Numbered from the stretch's first letter, positions 10,872 through 20,231 are shown. The stretch: 64,000 bases of DNA from Streptomyces sp. SID13726 (GCF_010548375.1 NZ_JAAGLY010000003.1:1-64000), one strand, 5' to 3'. Numbers and translations are program-made. The notes: generated by a model from the letters alone, not told the origin.

Positions 10872-12491
10872 TCAGAAGAGCCGGCCCACGTCCCCACGCA
10901 CGATGGCCGCAATGCTGTGCTCGGCGAGCGCCGCGATGGTCAGGGACGGGTTGCAGGCACCCGTGGAACCAGGGATGCGGGCGCCGTCCAGGACGTAGAG
11001 GCCACGGTGTCCGAGGACACGGCCGTGGAGGTCGACCGCGCCACCCATGGGTACGCCGCCCAGCGAGTGCCAGGTGGAGGGCGCCTTCGCGTTGGTGTCC
11101 ACCATCAGGCCTCCCCCCGCCGCCGCGATGGCCTCCATACGGGCCGCGATGAGGGCCTGCAGCGCGGCGTCGGCGGTTGCCGGCCAGGTGAGGACGGCGT
11201 CATCCTTGTCCGCGTCGTAGGTCCAGGTGCCGGCAGGGTCCACCACACCGAAACCGACGATGGTCATCAGGGTCTTGCCGCCGGCCCGGGTGACGGGTGC
11301 CCCCGCATGGATGAGGGTGAGCGGTATACGGCTGTGGGGGTCATGCGCCCCTACGCAGGCCGGCCCTCCCTGCTGGGTACCGGCATCGCCGTTCGGGTTG
11401 ATCCAGGCCCAGATCCGGTCTCCGTTGTTGCCCCACTTGGTGCCGACCGCGTCGGGCAGGTCCGGCACCAGTCCCTTGGCCCGCGCTTTCACCAGGAGTC
11501 GTGTCGTGCCGGGCGAGCCGGCGTTGAGGAACAGCGCGTCCGTCACGATCCGCTTCTTCTCCTGGACGTCCCCTGTCGTGTCGATGCGGTCGACGTGCAC
11601 CACCCATCGCTGTTTCCGGTCCAGTTCGATGTCGCGGACGACGTGCAGCGGTGCGACGGTGACCTTGCCGGTGGCCTCGGCCTTCGCGAGGTAGGTCACG
11701 TCGATGGAGTGCTTGCCTCCGTTGTTCACACCGAAGGCGATGTCACTGGTGGTGTACGTCGCCTCGTAGCGGCCGTCCAACTCGCCCTGGACATAGGACC
11801 AGTCGACGGGCAGCGGCACACGGAACGGGGTCAGTCCCGTCCGGCCCGCCACCTCGGAGAAGAGCCGGGAGGACTTGTACGGGTCCGTGGCCAGGACACT
11901 GTCCGGGATGGTCGAGATGCCCAGCATCTGCCTCACCGTGGGATAGGCCCAGCGTTCGAGCTGGTCGTAGAGCCCGCTCGCGACGGGTATCGAGCGGGTG
12001 AAGTTCTCCTTCGTCGGCTGAAGGCTCATGCCGTGGTACATGAGCGACCCGCCGCCGACCGCCGCCCCGCAGTTGGCGGTCATGCCCTTGCCCTCGACCG
12101 CCTCGATCACTCCGGTGTAGGGCGTCCAGTGCTCGTCGACACCCGGCACGATGCTGTGGTCGCTGAGCCAGGCGGAGCGGTGGTCCATGTCGGCGAAACG
12201 GCAGAAGGTCGTGGCGTCGGGGCCGGTGGGCCATCGCATCCCCCGCTCCAGAACGAGGGTGGGTACATCCGCCTGGGCGAGCCGCAGCGCGGTCACGCCC
12301 CCGCCGAAGCCGGATCCGATCACCACGGCGCGTTCACGCTGCTCAGTGACGGAGGCAGGGGTCACCGCACCTTGCGCGATTCTCGCGCCGGCCAGTGATC
12401 CCGCCACTGCGGTGGCGCCGAGCGCCGTCGCTCCCAACAGTTTTCGACGACTGATACCGGAGGCATGGCGAGCAGGGGCGTCGGGGGACAT
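10872..12491 (-). CDS. Tat-exported cholesterol oxidase (GMC oxidoreductase)
   Basis: A 539-residue flavoenzyme. The N-terminus has the twin-arginine motif ISRRKLLGATA followed by an alanine-rich hydrophobic stretch, indicating Tat export of a folded FAD protein. The FAD motif VVIGSGFGGGVTALRLA, the segment NCGAAVGGGSLMYHG, and the C-terminal STWHSLGG and ACNPSLTIAALAE match non-covalent (class I) bacterial cholesterol oxidases, which oxidise 3-beta-hydroxysterols and isomerise the product using O2. The ATG at 12491 has GGGAG 6 nt upstream. An ATG at 12527 is in frame but lacks a ribosome binding site. It is divergent from the PKS gene. Cholesterol oxidases also occur inside polyene clusters, where they influence production. 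Any such role here is inference. Confidence 0.9.
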   Translation of the reverse strand: MSPDAPARHASGISRRKLLGATALGATAVAGSLAGARIAQGAVTPASVTEQRERAVVIGSGFGGGVTALRLAQADVPTLVLERGMRWPTGPDATTFCRFADMDHRSAWLSDHSIVPGVDEHWTPYTGVIEAVEGKGMTANCGAAVGGGSLMYHGMSLQPTKENFTRSIPVASGLYDQLERWAYPTVRQMLGISTIPDSVLATDPYKSSRLFSEVAGRTGLTPFRVPLPVDWSYVQGELDGRYEATYTTSDIAFGVNNGGKHSIDVTYLAKAEATGKVTVAPLHVVRDIELDRKQRWVVHVDRIDTTGDVQEKKRIVTDALFLNAGSPGTTRLLVKARAKGLVPDLPDAVGTKWGNNGDRIWAWINPNGDAGTQQGGPACVGAHDPHSRIPLTLIHAGAPVTRAGGKTLMTIVGFGVVDPAGTWTYDADKDDAVLTWPATADAALQALIAARMEAIAAAGGGLMVDTNAKAPSTWHSLGGVPMGGAVDLHGRVLGHRGLYVLDGARIPGSTGACNPSLTIAALAEHSIAAIVRGDVGRLF

Positions 12492-12939
12492 GGGGGCTCC
12501 CGTCAGGGTGGTGGGGGGTGTCTGCATCGAGAGAACAGACTCAAAGGCGCGTATTGCCTGAAACGGCTTTGACGGCCGGGCAAGAGGGACCGTAGCGCAA
12601 GGCCCTATACATTCGCCAACGCCTCATGGCGCAATCAAACAAAAGGCAAAGAATGCACGGCCGGGCGAATGGGACTCACGTCGCATTTACAGTTCGAGCA
12701 GCCACAAAATATTCACAGTTCAGCCACAGGTTGGACAGAAAAATCCGAACCCGCACACCTCGGGAGGTCCCCCACCACCCGCTGTTCACTTGGCCTCGAC
12801 TCGACACCACGAAAGCAGATCCCTTAAGGTCCGTCACGTAAATCAATCGATTTAACGGTGGGTTGGCCAGTTCACGTGATTCGGCTCACAGCTGCGGAAT
12901 CCAGCCGCGCATCCCTCGGCGCCAGAATGTTGGGTACAG
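12492..12939. other. AT-richer bidirectional promoter region between cholesterol oxidase and PKS
   Basis: About 450 bp between divergent starts. The stretch 12600-12860 is visibly richer in A/T than the flanking genes, as expected for promoters. No gene is apparent. The operator-like element at 12839-12855 lies on the PKS side. Confidence 0.6.
12839..12855. promoter_or_regulatory. Candidate operator upstream of the PKS, shared with the exporter promoter
   Basis: The sequence TAAATCAATCGATTTAA carries the 12-mer AATCAATCGATT (12841-12852), identical to 1412-1423 upstream of the MFS exporter. The centre AATCGATT is a perfect palindrome and the flanks are imperfectly symmetric. It lies 88 bp before the PKS start. 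Binding by the TetR protein at 709 is inferred. Confidence 0.55.
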
Positions 12940-15900
12940 ATGATGAATGAATTCCGGGATTCCTCCGAGGAAGACAGGGATACGCGTGGTGCGGACTTGC
13001 GGAGGAGGTTGGCCGCCCTCTCGCCGACGGCACAGCACGTGGCGTTGCTGGACCTGCTGAAGGCTCAGGTTTCGGCGCTCGTCGACGGTGCGCACGCCAC
13101 GCCATTCGACGCGCGGGCACCATGGCGACGCCTGGGTGTCTACCGGCACATCAGTGAACAGCTACGGAACCGCCTGGTACAGGAGACCGGCCTGTCCCTG
13201 CCCGCTACGATGCTGTTCGACCATCCGGCACCGGACTCGCTCGCCAAACACCTGCGGTCGGCCCTCACCGGAGCCGTCGGTGAGGACGACATCGTCCTGG
13301 CTCCGGGATCGGCGGGCACCCACTCGTCCGAGGATCCGGTCGTCATCGTCGGCCTCGGCTGCCGGCTCCCCGGCGGCGTCGACTCCCCCGATGCTCTGTG
13401 GCGGCTCGTGGAAACCGGCCAGGACGTCATCGGTGGTCTGCCCACCGACCGCGGATGGGATCTGGACGCCCTGTACGACCCGGATCCGGAGCAGTCGGGT
13501 ACCGCGTACACCAGGCACGGCGGGTTCCTGGAGGGCGTGGACCGGTTCGACGCCGGATTCTTCGGGATCGGCCCGCGCGAGGCAGCCGCGATCGACCCGC
13601 AGCAGCGGCTGATGCTCGAGGTGTCCTGGGAGGCGATGGAACGCGCCGGAATCGACGCTCACACGCTGCGCGGCAGCCGTACCGGCGTGTTCACCGGGGT
13701 CTCCCTCCAGGACTACGGTCCCGCCTGGCACGAGGCGCCTCAGGAGGCACAAGGGCAGATGCTCACCGGGAATGCCCTCGGGGTCGTCTCCGGCCGTGTC
13801 GCCTACACGTTCGGTTTCGAGGGCCCGGCGCTGACCGTCGACACACAGTGTTCGTCCTCGCTGGTGACCCTGCACCTCGCGGCACAGGCACTGCGGGCCG
13901 GCGAGTGCGATCTGGCCCTGGCCGGGGGTGTCACGGTGATGTCGACGCCGAGCATGCTGCTGGAGTTCAGCCGAAAGCGCGGTCTGGCTCCGGACGGCCG
14001 TTGCAAGGCGTTCTCCGCAGACGCCGACGGCACCGGCTGGGCCGAGGGCGCCGCCGTCATACTGCTGGAACGGTTGTCGGCCGCTCGACGTCACGGTCAC
14101 CGCATCCTGGCTGTACTGCGGGCCAGCGGCACCAATCAGGACGGTGCGAGCAACGGCTTGACGGCGCCGAACGGACTGGCACAGCAGCGGTTGATACGGC
14201 AGACCCTCGCCGACGCGGGTCTGACGCCGGCGGACGTGGACGTGGTGGAGGCGCACGGCACCGGCACCGCGCTCGGTGACCCGATCGAGGCGAACGCGCT
14301 GATCGCCACGTACGGCCGGAACCGCCCCGTCGGTCAGCCCTTCCACCTGGGCTCACTCAAGTCGAACATCGGTCACGCCCAAGCGGCGGCGGGAGCCGCC
14401 GGAGTGATCAAGATGGTGATGGCTCTGCACCATGACCTGCTGCCTCGGACCTTGCATGCGGACCGGCCGTCCCAGCACATCGACTGGTCCGCGGGAGCTG
14501 TACGGCTCCTGCACGAATCCGCGCCCTGGCCACGCAACCGCCGGCCGCGCAGGGCAGCGGTCTCGGCATTCGGTGTGAGCGGCACGAACGCCCACGTGGT
14601 CATTGAGGAGCCGCCGGGGACGGAACCCGATCCGCTGCTGACAGCACTGCCAGTCGTCGTGTCCGCCCGGAGTGACGCAGCACTGCGTGAGCAAGCCGGA
14701 CGCCTCGCCGCACATCTGGTCGAGCGGCCCGAAGCCGGGCTGCTCGACACGGCATTCAGCCTGGCCGTCCGCACTCGCCTCGAACACCGTGCCGTCGCCG
14801 TCGTAGAAGGGCGCGACCAACTGGTGAGCTCCCTGCAGGCACTGAGCGAAGGCCTCCCAGGACCAGGCCTGACGCAGGGCACCGTGGGACCAGAGCTCGC
14901 CGACGGGCAGCTCGCCGTGCTGTTCACCGGCCAGGGTGGCCAACGCCCGGGAATGGGAAGGGAGTTGTACGCCGCCCATCCAGCTTTCGCGCGGGCTCTC
15001 GACGAAGTGTGCACCCTGATGGACGTACACCTGGAACGGCCGCTGCGTGATGTCATGTTCGCCCCCGAGGGGTCCTCGGATGCGGCGCTGCTCAACGAGA
15101 CCGCCTATACGCAGCCGGCCCTCTTCGCCTACGAGACGGCGTTGTTCCGGCTCATAGAGTCCTGGGGGGTGGTGCCGGACGTGCTGATCGGGCACTCGGT
15201 CGGCGAGTTGACGGCCGCCCATCTGGCCGGGGTGTGGTCTCTGGACGACGCCTGCACGCTGGTCGCGGCGCGCGGACGGCTGATGCAGTCCTGCCGGGCG
15301 GGCGGTGCCATGGCCGCCGTGCAGGCGTCGGAGAGCGAGGTGCTCGACAGCCTGGAGGGGTTCGGCGATCGGGTGGTCGTCGCAACGGTCAACGGTCCTG
15401 AGGCCACGGTCGTCGCCGGGGACGCGGACGCCGTGGCCGAGGTGGTCGCTCTGTGGCGTGAACGAGGGCGTCGCACAAAGCAGCTGACGGTTAGTCACGC
15501 CTTTCACTCGCCGCACATGGACGAGATGCTGGAGTCCTTCCACGAGATCGCCGCTCGGGTGTCACCCCGGCCCGCGCAGCTGCCCGTCGTCTCCAATCTC
15601 ACCGGCCGCGTCGCGCTGCCGGAGCAACTGGGCTCGCCCGACTACTGGGTGCGGCATGTGCGTGAGGCCGTCCGATTCGCGGACGGCATGAACTGCCTGC
15701 ACGAGCAGGGGGTGACCGCCTACCTCGAACTCGGCCCTGATGCCGTCCTGTCCGCGCTGGGACCCGGCTGTCTGCCCGCGACTGCAGAAGGTGTCTTCGC
15801 AGCGGCCGCTCGGTCCGGACACCCCGAGGAGAAAACCCTCCTGACGGCTCTCGCGCGACTTCACGTCCGAGGTGTCCCCGTGGGCTGGGACCGTCTCTGC

Positions 15901-18573
15901 TCTGGCGCCACCCAGATCGATCTGCCGACGTACGCCTTCCAGCGCCGACGCCACTGGCTGGAGCCCGCTGCACGGCGAAAGGCTGTTCGAGTCGCTTCGG
16001 ATCCCGCGAGCCGACGCTACCGGGTCGAATGGCGCCCCGTCGCGCCCTCACCCGCCGCCGAACTGCCGTCGCTCTCCGGTACCTGGCTGGTGCTCACCCC
16101 GCCCGCGGGCGCCGACGAGGAACTCGTGACCCGTGCGGCATGGGTCATCGAACGGCTCGGCGGCCACCCCGTGCCGGTACGCGTCGAAGCGGCGGACGTG
16201 GACCGCGTTCGTATGACGGAGCTGCTGGACAAGCAGGCGGCCGATGCGGGCGGCGTCCTCGGCGGCGTTCTGTCCTTGTTCGCCCTGGACTCGACCATGA
16301 GCCCGACCGCGCAGGCAGTCCCCACCGGTCTGGCGCTCACCTGTGTGCTCGCTCAGGGACTGGCCGACCTTCAACTGGGCGTTCCCCTGTGGTGCGTCAC
16401 TCGGGGAGCGGTCGCCGCGCAGGACGACGACGTGGTAGGCGCACCCGGTCAGAGCCTGGTCTGGGGCCTTGGCCGCACGCTGGCGTTGGAGCGGCCGAAC
16501 GGCTGGGGTGGACTGATCGACCTTCCCGCCGTGCTGGACGACGACGCGACATTGTGGCTCGGCGCCGCCCTCGCCACTCCCGACGGCGAAGACCAACTGG
16601 CGGTACGCGGCGGCGGGCTGCTCGTGAGGCGCCTGGTGCGCGCGACGGACAGCGCACCCCTGCCAGGCACCGAGTGGCGGCCCCGCGGCACGGTGCTGAT
16701 CACCGGTGGCACGGGGGCACTCGGCGCGCAGGTGGCCCGCGGGCTGGCGGCCAGCGGCGCCCGGCACCTGATCCTGACCAGCCGCCGAGGCCTCGAAGCC
16801 CCTGGTGCGCACGAGCTGGTCGCCGAGCTGTCCGCCCAGGACGTGACCGTCTCCGTCGAGGCCTGTGACGTGGCCGACCGTGAACAGGTCACGCGCTTGG
16901 TGGAGTCGATTCCTCACGGCGAACTCTCGGCTGTGGTGCACGCGGCCGGTGTGAGCGGCCGCTTCGCACCGCTGACGGACATGTCCCTCTCTGAGGTCTC
17001 AGACGTCCTCGCGGCGAAGATCCTCGGCGCCTCGTACCTCGACGAGGCGTTGGCCGACACCGAGTTGGACGCGTTCGTGCTCTTCTCGTCGATCTCGGCG
17101 ACCTGGGGCAGCATCGGCCAGACCGCGTACGGCGCGGGCAACGCGTTCCTGGACGCCCTTGCACAGCATCGGCGAGCCCGAGGGCGTACTGCCACCTCAG
17201 TGGCCTGGGGGCCCTGGGCGGAGGCCGGTATGGGCGCCGAGGCCGGGATGCGGGACTTCCTCATGCGGCGCGGGCTGGCACCGATGACGCCCGCCGAGGC
17301 CACCGCGGAACTGTGGCGGAGCGTGGGCGTCGGAGAGAACACCCTCACAGTGGCCGATGTGGACTGGGATCGATTCCTCCCGCCGTTCACGGCCACGCGG
17401 ACCAGCCGTTTCTTCGACGAGATCCAACCGCCGACCCCCTCGACCGAGATCACCGCGGCTTCGGCTCCCCGCCTCACCGACCCCCTGCGCACGGTCCGCG
17501 CAGAAGCGGCAGCGGTCCTCGGGCACGCTTCTCCCGACGACATCGACCCGGCCCGCCGCTTCCTGGAACTGGGCTTCGACTCACTCGCCTCGGTCGAACT
17601 GCGCCGGCGCCTCGTCGCCGCTACCGGGCTGCAACTGGCCACCCCGGTGGTGTTCGAGCACCCGACTCCTCACGACCTCGCGCTGCACATCAGCCAGTTG
17701 GCATCAGCACAGCAGCCGGAGGCGAAGACAGCTACTGCGGCAGGTGGAGGGGTGCGTGACCTCTATCGGCGGGCCTGCGAACTCGGCAAGTTCACCGAGG
17801 GAATCGGTGTCCTGCAGGCGGCCGCGAAGCTGCGCCCGGCCTTCGCCGACATCTCGGAGTTCGGGCGACCGCAGGACCTGGTCCGGCTCGCCACCGGCGG
17901 GCAGCACCCCGTTCTGGTCTGTCTGCCGTCCATGGTCGCGCCTTCTGGTCCGCACAACTTCGCCCGTCTCGCTCTGCATCTGCACGGCAAACACGACGTG
18001 TACGCCTTGCCGCTGCCGGGTTTCGGTGACGACGAACCCCTGCCCGCGAGCAGCGACCTCGTCGTGGGGATGCACGCCGAGGCGATCGCCCGGGAACTCG
18101 GCGACACTCCTGTCGCGCTCGCCGGATACTCCTCAGGCGGCTGGCTGGCCCACGCGGTCGCGTCTCGTCTCGAAACGCACGGTCTCTCACCGCGCGGCGT
18201 CGTACTGCTCGACACGTGGTTCCCGAAGGACGACATCCCGGAGCAGCAGATCCGTGAGCAGCTCCAGGGCATCCCCGTCAACGATCACGCCTTCGCGCTC
18301 ATGACCGAGGCTCAGGTGACCGCGCAGGGTGCGTACCTGGAACTCTTCGACGGCTGGAAACCGCAGGCCGTCGCAGCACCCGTCGTTCTCATACGGGCCG
18401 GCGAACGGATGCCTCAGCGCGCGGAGACCGACCGTGACGCCCCCGAGGGGTGGAGCGTGGAATGGGACTTCGAGCACGAAACGCTCGAGACCCTCGGCAA
18501 CCACCAGACGATGATGAACGAACACGCGTCGACCACGGCGCAAGCCCTCGGCGAGTGGCTGCGTCGTCTCTGA
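12940..18573 (+). CDS. Single-module type I polyketide synthase: ACP-like, KS-AT-KR-ACP-TE
   Basis: An 1877-residue cytoplasmic megasynthase. Order: an ACP-like domain (about 30-115) reading LGVYRHISEQLRNRL, where the attachment serine is replaced (Arg69 by alignment to GxDSL). KS (131-555) with DTQCSSS (Cys304), His439 and His479. AT (about 661-960) with GHSVGE (Ser753) and HAFH at 853-856, the malonyl-CoA signature. KR (from 1250) with GGTGALG, Ser1384, Tyr1397 and Trp1389 without an LDD motif, indicating an A-type KR. ACP with GFDSL (Ser1548). TE with GYSSGG (Ser1731). There is no DH or ER. Other PKS modules are absent, so it may work alone or iteratively, or receive a starter on another protein. 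Start may be ATG 12940 or 12943. A strong terminator follows. The product is probably a beta-hydroxyacyl or short polyketide acid or lactone; this is inference. Confidence 0.93.
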   Translation: MMNEFRDSSEEDRDTRGADLRRRLAALSPTAQHVALLDLLKAQVSALVDGAHATPFDARAPWRRLGVYRHISEQLRNRLVQETGLSLPATMLFDHPAPDSLAKHLRSALTGAVGEDDIVLAPGSAGTHSSEDPVVIVGLGCRLPGGVDSPDALWRLVETGQDVIGGLPTDRGWDLDALYDPDPEQSGTAYTRHGGFLEGVDRFDAGFFGIGPREAAAIDPQQRLMLEVSWEAMERAGIDAHTLRGSRTGVFTGVSLQDYGPAWHEAPQEAQGQMLTGNALGVVSGRVAYTFGFEGPALTVDTQCSSSLVTLHLAAQALRAGECDLALAGGVTVMSTPSMLLEFSRKRGLAPDGRCKAFSADADGTGWAEGAAVILLERLSAARRHGHRILAVLRASGTNQDGASNGLTAPNGLAQQRLIRQTLADAGLTPADVDVVEAHGTGTALGDPIEANALIATYGRNRPVGQPFHLGSLKSNIGHAQAAAGAAGVIKMVMALHHDLLPRTLHADRPSQHIDWSAGAVRLLHESAPWPRNRRPRRAAVSAFGVSGTNAHVVIEEPPGTEPDPLLTALPVVVSARSDAALREQAGRLAAHLVERPEAGLLDTAFSLAVRTRLEHRAVAVVEGRDQLVSSLQALSEGLPGPGLTQGTVGPELADGQLAVLFTGQGGQRPGMGRELYAAHPAFARALDEVCTLMDVHLERPLRDVMFAPEGSSDAALLNETAYTQPALFAYETALFRLIESWGVVPDVLIGHSVGELTAAHLAGVWSLDDACTLVAARGRLMQSCRAGGAMAAVQASESEVLDSLEGFGDRVVVATVNGPEATVVAGDADAVAEVVALWRERGRRTKQLTVSHAFHSPHMDEMLESFHEIAARVSPRPAQLPVVSNLTGRVALPEQLGSPDYWVRHVREAVRFADGMNCLHEQGVTAYLELGPDAVLSALGPGCLPATAEGVFAAAARSGHPEEKTLLTALARLHVRGVPVGWDRLCSGATQIDLPTYAFQRRRHWLEPAARRKAVRVASDPASRRYRVEWRPVAPSPAAELPSLSGTWLVLTPPAGADEELVTRAAWVIERLGGHPVPVRVEAADVDRVRMTELLDKQAADAGGVLGGVLSLFALDSTMSPTAQAVPTGLALTCVLAQGLADLQLGVPLWCVTRGAVAAQDDDVVGAPGQSLVWGLGRTLALERPNGWGGLIDLPAVLDDDATLWLGAALATPDGEDQLAVRGGGLLVRRLVRATDSAPLPGTEWRPRGTVLITGGTGALGAQVARGLAASGARHLILTSRRGLEAPGAHELVAELSAQDVTVSVEACDVADREQVTRLVESIPHGELSAVVHAAGVSGRFAPLTDMSLSEVSDVLAAKILGASYLDEALADTELDAFVLFSSISATWGSIGQTAYGAGNAFLDALAQHRRARGRTATSVAWGPWAEAGMGAEAGMRDFLMRRGLAPMTPAEATAELWRSVGVGENTLTVADVDWDRFLPPFTATRTSRFFDEIQPPTPSTEITAASAPRLTDPLRTVRAEAAAVLGHASPDDIDPARRFLELGFDSLASVELRRRLVAATGLQLATPVVFEHPTPHDLALHISQLASAQQPEAKTATAAGGGVRDLYRRACELGKFTEGIGVLQAAAKLRPAFADISEFGRPQDLVRLATGGQHPVLVCLPSMVAPSGPHNFARLALHLHGKHDVYALPLPGFGDDEPLPASSDLVVGMHAEAIARELGDTPVALAGYSSGGWLAHAVASRLETHGLSPRGVVLLDTWFPKDDIPEQQIREQLQGIPVNDHAFALMTEAQVTAQGAYLELFDGWKPQAVAAPVVLIRAGERMPQRAETDRDAPEGWSVEWDFEHETLETLGNHQTMMNEHASTTAQALGEWLRRL

Positions 18574-18579
18574 GACCGG

Positions 18580-18620
18580 CCGGGGGGCGGACCGTAAGGA
18601 GCTCACGGTCCGCCCCCCGG
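18580..18620 (+). terminator. Strong terminator hairpin after the PKS
   Basis: Perfect 16-bp arms CCGGGGGGCGGACCGT and ACGGTCCGCCCCCCGG enclose a 9-nt loop and are followed by TCTTCTTC. It begins 6 bp after the PKS stop and also faces the convergent SDR gene, so it may act in both directions. Confidence 0.85.
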
Positions 18621-18670
18621 TCTTCTTCGCCTTCTCGACAGGTCACCGGGCCTCTCCGTGAGGCAGGCGA

Positions 18671-19519
18671 CTACCTGTCCACCGCGTCGGTCACCGGCTG
18701 CCAGGCGTCGAGTTCCGCGGTGCGCTCCCGCAGCGCGGTGCGCATGCCCTCCGCGCTGGAGGTGCCGAGGGCCAGACGCAGCGGCGGGTTGGGGCTGTCC
18801 ACCGCGGTGCGGATGCCCTCGGCGATCCGTTCCGCGGTGGAGAACGCGGACGGCGGCAGCTCCCCGATGCCCTTCTGGACCTCACGGACGGTCTGGTCGT
18901 AGTCGTCCAGGCCGGCCGCGACATCGAGGTTGGCCAGGAAGCGGGTCGCGGTCATCCCCGGCTGGACGAGCGTGACCTTGATGCCCAGCGGCGCGACCTC
19001 CGCGGCCAGCGCGTCCGACAGTCCTTCGACCGCGTACTTGGTCGCGGCCAGCAGTCCCACGCCGGGATGGGCGGACTGACCGTAGACCGACGAGCCTTGC
19101 AGGATGTGCCCGGACCGCTGGGCGCGGAGCACCGGCAGGGTCGCGCGGAGCACGTTGAGCACACCGAAGACGTTGGTGTCGAACACGGCACGGACCTGAG
19201 CGTCGGAGGCCTCCTCGACGGCTCCGAACAGCCCGTAGCCGGCGTTGTTGGCCACGACGTCGATCCGTCCGAACCGCCCGAGTGTCTCCTCCACGGCGTC
19301 CCGGACAACCCGCTCGTCACGCACGTCCGCCTGGATGAGGAGCAGTCGCTCGCCGTACCTCTCGCCCAGATCGGCCAGGGAGGCGGTGTCCCGGGCTACG
19401 GCGGCGACGGCTTCGCCGCCTTCGAGCGCCCGGAGTGTCAGTTCGCGGCCGATGCCGGACGTCGCGCCGGTGATCAGCCATGTGCGGGGGTGGTTCTGCT
19501 GGATGCTGTTCTCATTCAT
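18671..19519 (-). CDS. Short-chain dehydrogenase/reductase
   Basis: A 282-residue classical SDR with the cofactor motif TGATSGIG near the N-terminus, the adenine-ring residue region IQADVRD, NNAGYG, a catalytic serine in GSSVYGQ, and the YxxxK catalytic pair in ATKYAVEGLSDALAAE. Arginines after the first strand (AVARDTASL) suggest NADP(H) preference. This is typical of oxidoreductases with an unknown substrate, often acting on aldehydes or ketones. The ATG at 19519 is used because the sequence upstream is a regulatory inverted repeat. It is divergent from the CGNR-type regulator gene, which probably controls it. Confidence 0.9.
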   Translation of the reverse strand: MNENSIQQNHPRTWLITGATSGIGRELTLRALEGGEAVAAVARDTASLADLGERYGERLLLIQADVRDERVVRDAVEETLGRFGRIDVVANNAGYGLFGAVEEASDAQVRAVFDTNVFGVLNVLRATLPVLRAQRSGHILQGSSVYGQSAHPGVGLLAATKYAVEGLSDALAAEVAPLGIKVTLVQPGMTATRFLANLDVAAGLDDYDQTVREVQKGIGELPPSAFSTAERIAEGIRTAVDSPNPPLRLALGTSSAEGMRTALRERTAELDAWQPVTDAVDR

Positions 19520-19551
19520 GTTGCGACCATAATCAGTTAGCTCGCAACATG
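19517..19551. promoter_or_regulatory. 10-bp inverted repeat in the SDR/CGNR divergent promoter
   Basis: The arms CATGTTGCGA (19517-19526) and TCGCAACATG (19542-19551) are perfect and 15 bp apart. The left arm overlaps the SDR start codon. The spacing gives a dyad of about 25 bp centre to centre, suited to a dimeric regulator covering the SDR promoter or ribosome binding site. The adjacent divergent regulator is the natural candidate to bind it. Confidence 0.6.
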
Positions 19552-19619
19552 TCAATCAAGAGTGCTCCTGATGTTGCCTGTTACAAGAGTTAGAGCATTC
19601 AGCCATGTAAGGTGGGCCC

Positions 19620-20231
19620 ATGAGCAGCGCCACAGCCGGATCCCCCGGAGCCAGTCCGCGTACCGTCACACCGGCGGTGGACACCGTCCTCGCCTTCGTG
19701 AACACGCGCGCGGACGGTGCGGGACGGCGGGAGCTGTTCGGGGACGGGGGCTCTTTCGCGACGTGGCTCGCAGAGCACTACGAGTTCGGCGGCGAGACCG
19801 TCGTGACCGACGCGGACGCCGCGGTCGCGCGCGAACTCCGCGATGCCCTGGTGACCCTGCTGCTCGCGCACTCGGGCGACGAGGAGAGCCTGGGTGAGCC
19901 ATTGCGCGACGCCGAGCGGCACCTGCGGCGCGTGGGTTCGCTCTACCCTCTGGCCACGATGGTCACGGCGGCCGGCGTCGAGCTGGCGTCACCGCAGGCA
20001 GGGGTGCCGCGCGTGTTCGGGACCGTGCTGGCCGCGGTGACGACCTTCGCCCAGAGCAGTGACTGGGGCCGCGTCAAGGCGTGCCGCAATCCCCCGTGCC
20101 ACTTCGGATTCTTCGACCGCACGCGCAACGGAGGCGGCCTGTACTGCAGCACCGGATGCGGCTCCCAGGTCTCCATGCGCAAACACCGCCGGCGGAAACG
20201 CCAGGAGGGCGAGACACCGTCCGGGGGCTGA
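19620..20231 (+). CDS. CGNR zinc-finger (ABATE-domain) putative transcriptional regulator
   Basis: A 203-residue protein. The N-terminal helical part begins VDTVLAFVNTRADG, typical of the ABATE (stress-induced regulator) domain. The C-terminal zinc finger reads CRNPPCHFGFFDRTRNGG and then YCSTGCGSQVSMRKHRRR, giving the Cys-x4-Cys and Cys-x3-Cys ligands. The name-giving CGNR is CGSQ here. AAGG precedes the ATG at 19620. It is divergently placed against the SDR, with an inverted repeat between the two genes, so local control of that gene is likely. Ligand unknown. Confidence 0.85.
   Translation: MSSATAGSPGASPRTVTPAVDTVLAFVNTRADGAGRRELFGDGGSFATWLAEHYEFGGETVVTDADAAVARELRDALVTLLLAHSGDEESLGEPLRDAERHLRRVGSLYPLATMVTAAGVELASPQAGVPRVFGTVLAAVTTFAQSSDWGRVKACRNPPCHFGFFDRTRNGGGLYCSTGCGSQVSMRKHRRRKRQEGETPSGG

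Noticed and set aside
16020..16680. A dehydratase domain between AT and KR of the PKS
   Set aside because: The segment starting RRYRVEWRPVAP is the structural half of a KR. No HxxxGxxxxP motif is seen.
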